This document shows, piece after piece, positions 12,601 to 22,570 of a stretch of DNA of 64,000 bases; the stretch's first letter is position 1; each line of letters begins with the position of its first letter. Made by a program: the position numbers and the translations under genes. Under the pieces are notes generated by a model, which had not been told where the DNA came from, searched no databases, and was given only the letters and a program-made list of their open reading frames with translations. The DNA is taken from NCBI GenBank assembly GCA_963556255.1, contig OY744616.1:13506772-13570771 (forward strand), given 5' to 3'. Origin of the DNA: Allolobophora icterica. Its lineage: Eukaryota > Annelida > Clitellata > Crassiclitellata > Lumbricidae.

Positions 12601-14025
12601 ATGACAGAGAGTGGATTTACTCCAGCACATGTCAGTCAAGGAGGAGATATGGGACTAAACGACTCTCTGGCGATTGGTGACATCACGGCTGACAGCGTCA
12701 AGATACACTACAGGTGAGTAAAGTTCTGAAGTTTAACAAGTTTATTGTTAATTTTTAATGCTTTAAATTAATATTTTGTCAAATTGTTTCTTTGCATTCA
12801 ATTGAGAGGATGTTAGTGATGGTGATTTGTCTTGAGATCATCGAAAACAGCGTTCGCATGTTCCTTTCCATAGCATACTTTACATTAAATATCTCTTATT
12901 AGAATACTACCTTAGTATCAGCATATTTCAGTTGTCTTTCAATTAGCATTAAATTGTTTTAGTGAGGAGGAGACATCAACAGTGATAACATGTCATGGCG
13001 TCATCGAGAACAAAATGGTCGTCAGGACGACAGAGCGGACCGTGAGCGACGCTGAAGGAATTCGGACCGAGTCAAAGACGGTTGTCGAGGAGATGAGCTC
13101 GTGTACAGAGTCATCGGTCAAAGAGGGCATGCCAATTGTCACGCCAGTTGTCACTGTAGGAGGTAAGAAAAATGGACTGCAGTAGTTTGTGTATCGTAAT
13201 ATGTAGGTGCAATTTCTAGTCTTAAGTTGACTCTGAACCATGATTACACTGGAATTCCTGTCTTGACCCGTAATGTTTTGTAAAGTGTTTTGCAGTCAGT
13301 GAAAGCATTTTGTAGTCAAGCATTGGCATGAATGAAATAAAAAGTGTTTTTCCAGACTTTCAAATCGCAGTAAGTTTGCAACCAAAGAGCAGATCACCAT
13401 ATTGATTACTAAACTTTGCAGGATGGGGACCATCAACAATTCATTCCCACAATGTTGCTTTTTTCTTGGTTATTTGATCAGCAGATGGTAGTGGTAGATG
13501 AGTATAACTCATTACCAGTTACTGGCATGAGCTTTTGGCAATGATTGATATGGACGAATGATCTAATTTGTGTTTGGACATTCGATAAGTCCAATGCTCT
13601 TCTCATGCTTAGCTCGAGTCTTGTTAAAACCCATTTTTTTACATTTATCCAATGTAGTTGTGAGCTTCCTTTGTATCTCTCTCTGCTTTGGATCTTTGTA
13701 TCTCTTTCCTTTGGATCTTGCGTGCAGTACCTTGTTTTGGGGTTTGGTTGTCTTTAGGCATTCCTTCCACTTTACCAAGCCATCAGAGTTGTACAGCTTC
13801 ATACAACAGAGTAGTTCTTATATTCTTGGACTTTGTTGTTAATTATAATTTCTTGGTGGTCTTGGATAATTAATTAAAGACAGTCTTTAATTAAACAAAC
13901 TAAATACAGTCTTTATGTATTAATTAAATCAGAAATTTTTTTCTGATTAGGTCATGTTGAAATGCATAATTTTTGTTTTCCTGTTATGATTTGGTTTATT
14001 TCTTTTTTTAATTGTAGGTCAGTGA
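676..14025 (+). CDS. LLGL: Lethal giant larvae homologue (LLGL), 5'-partial, 15 coding exons in window
   Basis: Exons read by eye: 676-893, 1993-2060, 2436-2592, 3566-3885, 4288-4376, 5387-5873, 6853-7055, 7617-7733, 9545-9711, 10199-10307, 11170-11296, 11848-12132, 12543-12713, 12963-13162, 14018-14025 (TGA 14023-14025). All junctions are GT-AG and phases match, giving about 908 residues; the start and first WD repeats lie upstream of the window. Family hallmarks in order: ELVSIDI, LLITGHEDGSVLFWD, WPPFRK, VVAGAAGQVIIL, the basic aPKC phospho-loop, PMCAIRSLCFAQTFI, HRAPVVAIFIVDRDGRPLP, APDMTGGHRVLV, TNHGDVAVFTVP, NGFGFYQPTPSQLEKFSL and SLAIGDIT near the end. In animals Lgl is a cortical polarity protein that antagonises Par6/aPKC. 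There is no R-SNARE tail, which argues against tomosyn (STXBP5). Oddities are a long Lys/Glu/Pro-rich insert after the phospho-loop, a second acidic repeat at 11990-12130, a Thr/Val-rich tail, and a last exon coding only two residues. Confidence 0.93.
1794..1900 (+). repeat. Degenerate 21-bp tandem repeat, GGGATGGGGA core
   Basis: About four imperfect units with the core GGGATGGGGA/GGTTGGGGAC lie in the intron between LLGL exons 1 and 2 of the window. The unit is 21 bp, so one frame stays open, but the flanking exons join correctly without it. G-rich on the + strand. Confidence 0.6.
2790..3057 (-). mobile_element. SINE-like repeat, family B
   Basis: An AAT-rich tail at the left and a reverse-complement box B (GGAATCGAACCGCAT) plus box A-like GAGTATTACCATTACTCTAT at the right. 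A close copy lies at 19868-20083. The right end is partly duplicated (CTCCTGGCCAAGAGT occurs twice). Confidence 0.65.
5401..5484 (+). other. LLGL: aPKC phospho-switch / membrane-binding basic loop of Lgl
   Basis: This stretch encodes a basic-hydrophobic loop containing SFQLTLRESIRH followed by LRKRGS. It aligns without gaps to the vertebrate Lgl motif SLKKSLRQSFRR, in which serines four residues apart are phosphorylated by atypical PKC to release Lgl from the cortex. Here the 4-residue spacing is kept at codons 5416, 5428 and 5440, but the middle site is Thr and the Lys-Lys pair is Gln-Leu. The mapping is by alignment from memory of the family motif. Confidence 0.8.
5488..5873 (+). other. LLGL: Low-complexity Lys/Glu/Pro-rich insert in LLGL
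   Basis: Right after the phospho-loop the same exon encodes about 130 residues dominated by K, E, P, D, A and S, with imperfect KPDE/KPEE repeats and a doubled ENKPSE unit. It continues into the next exon as Glu- and Ser-rich sequence before propeller homology resumes at PMCAIRSLCFAQ. It is predicted to be disordered and is much longer than the linker I know from vertebrate Lgl proteins. Confidence 0.75.
5960..6172 (+). pseudogene. Non-LTR reverse transcriptase C-terminal fragment
   Basis: In an LLGL intron, one frame ending in a stop at 6170-6172 encodes GPAVWNSLPH followed by HQFKAHLKQHL. This is the GPxxWNSLP...F+..L+ ending typical of Jockey/CR1-type LINE polymerases. Nothing upstream of the last 70 or so residues is left. 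Confidence 0.7.
6593..6775 (+). mobile_element. SINE-like repeat, family B variant
   Basis: tRNA-like head with GGTACAGAGATCGAGTCCCA (box B-like) followed by a body ending CAGTGCGTTTGCAGGCGCTT and an AAT-rich tail. The reverse complement of the same 3' body (AAGCGCCTGCAAACGCACTG) begins the 40.7-kb copy. Intronic in LLGL. Confidence 0.6.
7113..7395 (+). mobile_element. tRNA-derived SINE-like repeat, family D
   Basis: Begins with a tRNA-like head (AGTCTAGTGGTTAGAATG, then GGGGTTAAATCC) and ends with the tail GAGGCTTAGAAAAAGAAAGT and a CTTATGGGACAGCTCT motif that recurs at 15.45, 20.15 and 24.6 kb (inverted). Intronic in LLGL. Confidence 0.6.
7740..8837 (+). mobile_element. 5'-truncated non-LTR retrotransposon with open reverse transcriptase frame
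   Basis: An uninterrupted frame of about 365 codons in the LLGL intron 7734-9544. RT motifs: GVRQGCILSPFLFNLY, the catalytic YADD at 8061-8072, and the post-RT segment FPTVLYGCETWTM...MWIWRKML...RFFGHVMR...GRPRRRWMDEI, typical of endonuclease-type LINEs. The endonuclease and the N-terminal half of RT are absent, so the copy cannot be autonomous. The lack of stops implies a recent insertion. It reads in the same direction as LLGL and begins immediately after the splice donor. Confidence 0.9.
9007..9314. mobile_element. hAT-type MITE, 308 bp
   Basis: Terminal inverted repeats CAGTGCTTCCCAA and TTTGGGAAACACTG, flanked by an exact 8-bp duplication GTTTAGAG at 8999-9006 and 9315-9322. Subterminal GGAACCC repeats occur on both sides. 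Noncoding; inserted 3' of the LINE in the same LLGL intron. Confidence 0.9.
10403..10659. mobile_element. Probable hAT-type MITE
   Basis: Ends CAGTGGCACCTA and TAGACGCCACTG form an imperfect inverted repeat. Flanks TTAGAAGG and TTAGACCT agree only in part, so the target duplication is weak. Noncoding, intronic in LLGL. Confidence 0.55.
11560..11765 (-). mobile_element. SINE-like repeat, family B
   Basis: Body CTTGGCAGCCTGTTAGGCGC and reverse box A-like GAGTGTTACCATTCATCTAC match the copies at 206-420 (opposite strand) and 32925-33115. Located in the LLGL intron before exon 11848-12132. Confidence 0.65.
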
Positions 14026-17000
14026 GAGTTGATGCATCATAATGTGAAGCAAGGCCTGTGTTGACAGTCTTGCCATGCTTGTTACTGAAGCAACAGTTCG
14101 GAATTTTAGACGAGTTTTAAATGGACTTTGTTTAAGTTATACAAATTTCCATAATAATGCAGCAGTTAAACCTTTCACTTAGTTTGTCTCGAACGTTGTC
14201 ATCACGTGTGGTGTATAATCAATTCAGGTTGGACACTGTGTTTGTGCGTGCGTCGTCTGATACATAATAGCCTGTTAAGTGTAGATTAGTCAGTAATAAG
14301 TGCTTTCCTGTTCTTTCTGTCTGTCTAGATGTGTTTTTTGGTTCAGTTGCATCGTGGTTACGTTCTACTCGTTGCATAGCATTGTATGTTGCATAAACAA
14401 GACTGGGCAAGTGGGTGATGTCCACTGCATGTTACTGCTTTTTTGGGTGTCCTTACTGATCACATGACTGGTAGATTTGTGCATTTCAACCCCAGTTGTG
14501 GAAATGTGCTGATGGTGATGGCTTACCGTGGGCTTCTTAAGATTAATTTTAAGACACTAGATGTGCATGCACTGATTTTTCCATGTTGATGACTTGTTGC
14601 GCTGTTGGTCGCTACAGGTGCAAGTGGAGCGTTAGAAGTTGAGTGCTGATGTTTTTAAGTAGTTGATTGGACTCAAGTGAAATGTTATACTGTGTTTTCA
14701 AGGCATAATGGTCGTTTAACGACTTGGTTTCACATGATTCAGGGAGAAATTTTTCTGTTAACATTTGAAGAATGTCTTGTATTCCATCTGTTTGAACAAA
14801 CTGTACTTCCGAAGATCTGTTACTTGGAACTGTTTGAAAACACACACTGTTGAACACATCCTGCATGTGTAAAATTGAAATTTCCATGGGCATTCGATCT
14901 AGTTTCAAATTCATCTTGGCCTGCATATTTGTTTCTTTTGACTTTGTCGAAAGCTGTCAGGACCAGTTTGCAGCTAACAGACATTTCACTTGACTTCACA
15001 ATTGCTTTGTGGCCCTTTATACCGGTGCCAAGTGAAAGGATTTTGCAAGCTGGGAGAAATTTTAATCAAAACTGTACTTCCTGCAAAGTAAAAAATCTTT
15101 ATTTTGTAGGAAAGCTGTGAAAAACCTGTTGGAAAATTATAATTTACACTTTTCGGTAGTCTGGAATTAGGGAAGAGTCTATCTAGTTCTAGTTAGACGA
15201 TCTAGTTTTTACTGGCTGGAAATCCGTAGAAATTAGTGCTAGTCATTCTTGCTCATCTATCAACAGTGTGAAGTTATTTGCCATTAAATACTTGAGGCTC
15301 AGCTTGGCTGTTTACAAGAGTCTTGACATTTGACAGTTTCTGTTTATATCGACAGCGGCAATTTTTTACAACTCCACTTGCGCCCCTAGCCTACTTGACT
15401 ATAAGGAATCAATTGACCGTATGATGTTGGTGGAAGATCAGACTGGCCCACTTGTGCCAAAGCTAAGAAAATGAAGTTGCTAACACTTAATACTAATGGC
15501 TACTCCTTGTGGGATGGCTGAAAGGACTGCTCTTCTTTTCTTATTACAGTTGTGTTCCAGGAACAGTATTGTTATCGAGTCCACATAATTGTCTGACTTG
15601 ATTGTATTAAAATGTTAATGCGCCTTTTCATTTGATCCAGGATGCATTGTGTTAAATTTAGTTTCTGACAATCCTTGTAATTGTATCGATTTCTAAAACT
15701 GTGATTGCATTGAAAAGCAACTCGTTGTTTGCCAAACCATCACGAACGTTGAATTGTTTGAAAACTCGAGTATGTAATAATATCCTTCAGAATCAAGATG
15801 TTGTTTCAATTGCATTACCAATAAATTTGGAGTGGTTTGGGAATCGTGTGGTAACACAAACTAAGCTGTCGTTGACTGAGGTTACGTTGAAGCAAGTTAC
15901 AGCTGCAGAAATATAAAAGAAAGTGTACTTCTTGGGTTTGTACAGACTGGAGTTGTGTGCAGGTAGGTATTTGAATGGGTTATCTAATCGAAGTTAACAA
16001 GACTTGTTGAAAGACATCCGGCTTGTTTTCTAATGGTTTTAGTGAACTTTCAGGTTTAAGCCCCATTTAGGCCAGGCAGCATAGGCTTTAAGCAGATCAA
16101 CTTGTTGTCCAGCAGAATGTTAGTGCTTTGAGCAGGATTGTTAGGTCCTATAATGTGCACACGCATTGTATACAACTATACATGTTCATTTACATTACAG
16201 GTAAATAGTAAAAGCTGGCTGGCTTGTTGTTAGAGATGAGTAGAAATTGCATTTTATCATGTTTTCCCCGTTTTTGTAATATTAGAAGTAGTGTCTTTTG
16301 TTGCCGCTAGGTTTTGGTACTGTTTAGAACGTTGGTACTGTCTGTGATGACAGTTACTGGTTTGTATTTGCATTTGAGTTATTTGGTAAGTACTGCTTCA
16401 AGTAGTATTATTTTCCTGGTCCTGCTTAGAGTTTTTAATTGAGTCGTGCTTCCTTTCGTGATTGTGTGGTTTGCTGTCTAGTCTCAAACTGTCTGCTTTG
16501 CGGTTTTTTGCTCATTTTGTTTTGTTCTGATCTCTCAGTTTTGTACTTTCATGGCATGATTTTCTTGGAGGATTTTTGCTAGTTTTAATGTTTCTTCGCT
16601 AGAAACTCCGGAAATGTGATGTGGATGTGGTTCATCCGGGATTTTTTCAACTAGTGTTTGGAAGTTTTTGGCTTATTTAAGAAAGCAGTTTTCGTTGATG
16701 CTTTTGTTGTAGGATGGCTACCTAATTAAGTCGGGTAATTTTGGGATTGTCCATTAAGTCCACCAGTGGAATAATCAACAGAATGCATTCCATATTTAAT
16801 TAGCTATGGCTGGTCAGACTTGCATCTTCAAAGTGCTTCAGCTGTGTGGGTTGGGCTCATTATTTTAAGGCATTTTTTAAGCCATTCAGTCTGTGCCTTG
16901 TCTGGCTTAGTGGTGTGCCATGTGTTAAACATCTACGTGAAATTGCATTTCTTTGGTGGTGGGTCGATGCAACATAACTGAAAAGCTGAAAGTTGTGTGT

Positions 17001-18540
17001 ACTGTATTTCTTTATAATGCATTGTATAAGCAAGTCCCATTAAAACTGCTTCATGTGTAAGAAAATGTGTTAATTTTTATGTAATTTCGTATAGAAGACG
17101 CCTAGAATTTAGAAGATGCCAGTCGCTGCTTTTCTTAGAGTGTTGCGAATTCAGCGTTAGAGTCAGAATCCAGATCTGTTTAAAATAAAGTGGAATTCTG
17201 ACTCTTAAAAAATAAAATCTGGGATAATCTTTATAGATTTGTGTGGTTCACTGTGGTTCATGAGTTTCTTTTGAATACTTCTTCTTTAGCTTCTGTGGTC
17301 TTTGGAATCTTCTGGATCAAGAGTTGGTGTTGTCAGATACTTTTGTTATCTATTTTACCGTTCCTGTTTAAGTTTTTAAGTGATTTACCAACAGTGCAGT
17401 TTATTTATGCTGTTGCAATACCCTACAAACATTTTGAAACTTAGTCATGTGAAGTTGTTTGAATGTCTTTTGAGAGCAACAGTAGATGTTTAAATCTCAC
17501 CTTTTTTAAAGCATAGGATCTTGGGCAGCCATTGACTTGACGAATACATCTTTTTTCTCCCTCTATTTTTCATCTTTGTGTATGTTTCTCGTTCTGACTG
17601 TATTATTATGTCTGTCTCAGGTTTCACCATAGTTTTGTGTGTGTGTGTGTGTGTTGCTCATTGTGTGTTGGCAAGTCTCCCGTGTGTGGTGCAGGTAATG
17701 TGATACTTGGATCCACATCCAACGACATTGTTGAGCAGACTATGTGCATCACCTTCAAGCCGAAAACACACAATCATCATGCAGAAACAAGTTCTTTTAT
17801 TTACTGCTTTGCACCAACTTTCATCGTGAAACTTTTGATAGTTTTGCTAGTTGCTTATGTAGTTGCGCTTACTCTCACTGGCTGCTAGTTGCAGATTGGA
17901 TAAACTACACAATCATGATTAGCGAGCTTCATTGACTGGTGGTGCTCTGGGTTGTTATGTCCATGGCGAGTTACATTTCCATTTTGAATGACCGAAGTTG
18001 CTTAGTATCATTACTAAATTTTATCATTACTCAATGTTATTCGTTAATTTGTACCACAAAAATAAAAATCACCAATCAGAATTGAACTGGGATTAGTAGA
18101 CTTAACAGCACTGTAGTTTTGACCATGCTTCAAGCAGTTGGCAGTCAGTGCTCGTAGCTCTGCTTTGCATTTAAACAGTCTAGCCTGAATGATGCATCTT
18201 TGTTGGACTTTTATTTTGAAATGACCTGTTGCAGCATTTCAATTAGTCGAATGTGGTTTTCTTGTCACTTAACGAGTCAATTGTTGTAATCAAAACGAAC
18301 TGGATGCGAGTGGAGTTTGGGTTTTTGCGTAGCTGTGTTGCTCTGCAAGATTGTTGATTATTTTGCTCCGTTGCTTTTTTCAGTTGCTTTGCTTTTGGTT
18401 TAGTTGATAGAGACTGGTCGACTTCTTTGTAGTTTTGATTTTTCTGTGTTGAACGGGCTCATCCGTTGTTAGACCTCTGGCTTTTTCTGGTGTACATATG
18501 CTGCATATTTTAGCCAGTAATAAACTTGTATGTAACCTGG
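14026..18540 (+). other. LLGL: Probable long 3' UTR / 3' flank of LLGL
   Basis: After the TGA at 14023-14025 there are about 4.5 kb without a convincing exon and with few repeats (only a family D remnant near 15.37-15.54 kb). The + strand is T-rich. Candidate AATAAA signals lie near 17184, 17210 and at 18519-18524. The 3' end cannot be fixed from sequence alone. Confidence 0.45.
15365..15540 (+). mobile_element. SINE-like repeat, family D, 3' portion
   Basis: Shares CTAAGAAAATGAAGTTGCTAA and the GGGA..GCT..AAGGGACTGCTCTT-like tail with the copies at 7.3 kb and 20.1-20.2 kb; the tRNA-like head is not recognisable. Confidence 0.5.
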
Positions 18541-19734
18541 TAATATGTGCCTATGTGAAATCCACGTATTGGGTGGCTGTGTGGAAATATGTGGGATTTT
18601 CATCCCATGTCTAGAATTAAAATCCTGGTCCATCCTGTGAATTTGGAAATCTGTTAAAACCTTGCAACTGATAAGGAAATTCCTTCCAGATGTGGGACTG
18701 ATACCTGCTCTTTTTCCTTTTACCCGCTGCTTCTGGAGGTTCTAGTGGATGGCACGTGTCTGCTTCAGGTTTATTACTTAAGTTTGATAGTAGCTAACCT
18801 GTAATAATATGTGTAATATGTACTGTGTCTTATGGCTTGTGTATGTGGCTAGTTGATTGGTATCATTAGCTATAGTTGGACTGACCAACTTCCAGCCGTT
18901 AACGTCTAACGTTTTAAGCAGTTGAAGGGAAGCTGTCAACCTATTGATGCCTGTCCACACAGTTGTGGACATGCTGGACGAACTATAGTTTTCAATCAAG
19001 TTGAATCAATTTACACAACACTTGTACCCGTTCTGTACATGTATACCAATGACATATGTTAGTAATTATGCATAACAAACCCCAAGTATGGGTGCTAGCC
19101 ATAAAATAAGACAACTTAATTGATCATTTAATAACAATCAGTGTAAAGTGTTGCTTGCAGGACAACTTATAGCTGGCTTTTAGTGTTGTGCCTTGTTCTG
19201 TGTGCGTCAAAGGATCGGGCATAATATGTGAAATGTCTCGACAGCCATGACTTGGTGTGGACAAGAAATATCTCTGACACGTTAAATAAACTAATATCAT
19301 AAGTGGACCAAATATGGCGAATGTTGTCTGTTCTCGTTGTAACATATAATTTGGATGGTTTGTTGTAATTGACACTTCCTGGTCATTCCCATGTCTATTA
19401 TGCAACTTATATTTGATTGCTTCTGCTCGCAAGAGTTTTCAGTTATTTGATGATTGAGATAAGATGTATGGTGTCAGTATAATATATTTTGCACCTGTGC
19501 TTTAAACCCTCCGTTTTCTCTTCCGCAAAAGGCAGTCGAGTATGGTGAAGGGCTGTACAATTGTTTGCTGCATTAGTACATCAACGGCAACGTCTTGTGT
19601 AGGAATTATGAAGCCCATGTGACAGTACTCGTATTGGGGATTCATATATCTTACATGTGAAGTCATAAAAGAGGCCCATTTTGTAAGACATGTGAATACC
19701 ATATAGGAATATTGTTGTACAGTTTTTATGTCCT
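18541..19734. other. Intergenic sequence, nothing recognised
   Basis: AT-rich sequence between the LLGL 3' flank and the first SINE cluster. Short open frames on the minus strand show no family motifs. Confidence 0.5.
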
Positions 19735-20215
19735 AGACATGACGTTAGGGTGGTTAGCATGCCGTGCTGTCAACCTAGATGTGTGAAGTTTAAGTCCCCA
19801 CCAGAACAGAATTTGTTGCGAGATTTCTGATCCACTTCTGCCCCTAACTAACTTGGCTATAATATAATATAATATATAATATAATTATATTCTTTATTAT
19901 TTCAAACCGACAGACGCAGTAAGATTACATTGAAACACGAAAGTACAATCAATATTTTAATCAAACACACAGTTTGGCAGCCATGCAAGGCGCCGCCCTG
20001 GGGGGGTTACGGGAGTCGATCCGCGTACCTTATGCTCTCCTGGCCATGAGTGTCACCACTACTCTATCCCCCCTCCCAATAATGAGTAGACTGACTGTAC
20101 ACTTCCGGTGAGAAGATCAGAGGAAGAGGGCTGGCCACCCGCCCTTATATGCCGAGGCTAAGAAAATGAAGTAGCTAATACCTCACATGCATGGCTGCTC
20201 ACAGGCTAGCTTAAG
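19735..20215 (+). mobile_element. Family D SINE interrupted by a family B SINE
   Basis: The head (TTAGGGTGGTTAGCATGCCG, then GTTTAAGTCCCCACC) runs to about 19860 and the tail (GAGGCTAAGAAAATGAAGT...CTTAAGGGACTGCTCTT) resumes after about 20084. Between them is a minus-strand family B copy. This nesting orders the two families in time. Confidence 0.6.
19868..20083 (-). mobile_element. SINE-like repeat, family B (nested)
   Basis: Close to the copy at 2790-3057: CAAACCGACAGACGCAGTAA, GGCAGCCATGCAAGGCGCC and CTCCTGGCCATGAGTGTCAC are shared. Flanked by ATAATA-rich sequence at the left insertion edge. Confidence 0.65.
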
Positions 20216-20351
20216 GGACTGCTCTTCAGCTAAGACATTGATGTTCAAGTAGCTGCCTGTGTTTGCTAGAATTACCGTGTCCATTGCGTCGTCCTTTATG
20301 GAAGCGTGCTGTTTGCTAATGTGCCCACTGTTACGTCTTAGTGTGTTAGAC

Positions 20352-20699
20352 CAGTGGTTCTTAAAGTGGTGGTCCGCGTACCGGCGCCGGTCCGCGGAGC
20401 TCTGGTCACCGGTCCATGAAACTGTCCTTAAAAATTCATAATTTTGCAACTTTTGGATAAAACATCAATGACATTTGAAAAATACTTCAGAAATAATGTG
20501 AAACTGGGAATCACATCATGATAATGTACATTGTAAAATTCGATTTAGTTTGGTTTAGCAACTTTAGCAGCAAAACCCTTGAATCCCCCATATTTTGTGT
20601 GCGTATCCTCAGGTTCCGATCCCGCGCTTGCCATTAGTGGCCCGCGAAAAGCACAATACATGTGCCGGTCCGTAGCTTGAAAAAGTGTAAGAACCACTG
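20352..20699. mobile_element. hAT-type MITE, 348 bp
   Basis: Inverted ends CAGTGGTTCTTAAAGTG and GTGTAAGAACCACTG with an exact 8-bp duplication TGTTAGAC at 20344-20351 and 20700-20707. GC-rich GGTCCGCG.. sequence near both ends. Noncoding. Confidence 0.92.
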
Positions 20700-20936
20700 T
20701 GTTAGACGAAGCAAACAATTTGCTTGTGAGATGTGAATGCAAAGTCTTGTAGCAACGGTTGTCATTTTTGGCTGGCAATTGACATTATGTCTGTGCTTCA
20801 GGCAACGTTTTCATACAGTACAATGCAACTGCATTTGATATTGCCATCCTTCCAAAGTTCAGAGGCCCACACATGACCATATGATTGAGAACTTCGATGG
20901 CTCTAAGCAATTGTGAGTGAAGAAGTTCTCAATTTC

Positions 20937-21027
20937 TTGACACAGTAACCGTCGCAGTAAAGGCTCGAACTCGTACTCTCTGTGTTACGGGTCAAGCGCT
21001 CTAACCAGTCGGCTACCTTGTCCCACA
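20937..21027 (-). mobile_element. tRNA-derived SINE, family A (head only)
   Basis: The reverse complement contains a tRNA-like box A (GTAGCCGACTGGTTAGAGCG) and box B (GAGTTCGAGCC). The minus-strand head follows CACAGTAACCGTCGCAG, the junction shared with the copies at 43.8 and 62.7 kb. Confidence 0.7.
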
Positions 21028-22382
21028 TTCTGGTTAACTGTAGGGCATATCCATGAAAAGTTGAATGGACCCATGTGGGCTTTCTAAAGGCATATTGAAT
21101 CTTGTATAGACCCTATGTGGTTATACTGGCAGGGACTTGTATAATCATGATGTAGGCATCAAATCTTTAACTGCCTAGGTTATAACTTCTACACAGATGA
21201 AAATATCTGTTCCTGTTAAAAACTTGTACAGGACCTACATTATAAAGTGCAAGGCATCATTTTATATGGCTCCTCCATATGAAGATGAGAGAAAGTGGAT
21301 TACGGTGGAAGAGCGGTAGAGGCAACATGATCAGGTAATCGCCCAGCCATGTGTATTGGGCTTGCGTTGTACACATGAAGGCGATCTGCTAATATTCCCA
21401 TGTGGACTTCATATGTCGGGCCTGCATGATCCCGTGTAGGCCCTATAGGCTATGGGAAGCCAAGTGGACCTTGGTTATAGCTACGCTGGGTAGATCGTAG
21501 GGCCCACAGTATACAGTATATGTTTAGGTGAGGTACCGCTGGCTTGAGGACGCCTTTTCGCATACCGATAGTGTTTTATTTCAGAGATTTATATCTCTGG
21601 CTAGCACGGTCCATACACAGGGCAGTAGTAGTTTCCAGCGTTTAACCACGTCTATTGGCTGCTCGGGCTACCGTTGACCTCGACTTGACCTATCCATGCG
21701 GGTACCTTAAATGGCGTGATAACTAGTCTAAAGGGCTGCCGTCGGACGGCTCTCGTCTGATAAATTCTTTGAAAAATGAGCAGGGTCGAGACCATGTGAT
21801 CAATACACGAAACGTTTACATTTCAGTTGCATTAATCTGCTGGTAACTTTTTGAAACACGTTTCAATAGACAATAGGCTATTTCAACGAAAAGGATGGGG
21901 AGAAACACGTGCTGCCAACTGCTGAATTTAATCCAGAACATTAGGCCTACAGTTTCGTTCTTAGTAATCGTTATATCCAGAATTCCAACCAGGTTATTAA
22001 CAGTCAAAAGAAAGCCAGCAAAGCACAGAACACCACTCCAGTAGTGTAGATTCTACTATTCATAAACGATAGGCCTAAGTGTTGAGTCTGGCTATTTGCG
22101 TGGGGACGGTGGGGTCTATAGCCTAGCGACGCGATGGCGTTTCACTGTTAACTGATTGCTTTAAGATGAAGTCGGACTATTATGTATATAATTATAATTA
22201 TACATAATATTTATACACGATAATGTGAACTATGCACGGTTTTGAGCATCTCAACAAAGCGATTTGTGTCTATTTCATTATTTCATACGACGGACGGAAA
22301 AGAGGTCGACGTTTTATCTGGTTCTCTGCAAAATACTGCGCACAGCATCATGATGTAAAGCAGGGCAGCAGTATGAGAATTT
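21028..22382. other. SELENOS: Intergenic region upstream of SELENOS
   Basis: Contains semi-palindromic repeats of the ATGTGGGC / CCCATGTGG type near 21.05-21.5 kb and a segment at 21.54-21.64 kb resembling family C SINEs (TTTCAGAGATTTATATCTCT, CACGGTCC). No coding signal was recognised. The SELENOS 5' UTR begins somewhere in the last few hundred bases. Confidence 0.4.
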
Positions 22383-22390
22383 ACACGTCA
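22383..22390 (-). promoter_or_regulatory. SELENOS: UPRE/CRE-like site upstream of SELENOS
   Basis: ACACGTCA, whose reverse complement TGACGTGT resembles the ATF6/XBP1 unfolded-protein-response core TGACGTG. It lies about 180 bp upstream of the start codon. Mammalian SELENOS is induced by ER stress; function here is inference from an 8-bp match. Confidence 0.3.
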
Positions 22391-22570
22391 CTTCTGCCAG
22401 TTTGTTTTTAGCATCGACGGTTTTTAGTGGGGTTGTGTTTACGCTTTTACGGCGTAGACGATAAGCTAGATACGATAAAATACTTTTTTCGTTATATTTA
22501 ATAGCTATAAAAATAATTGGTATAATTTACAAAACATTTCTATTTCATTGGTCTGTCACAAGTGGCAGAC

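Noticed and set aside
2436..14025. Tomosyn (STXBP5) instead of Lgl
   Set aside because: WPPFRK, the aPKC loop and AIGDIT are Lgl features, and no R-SNARE motif lies at the C-terminus.
14612..14926. 104-codon minus-strand frame in the LLGL 3' flank
   Set aside because: Looks mildly protein-like but matches no family I know and has no promoter or splice context.
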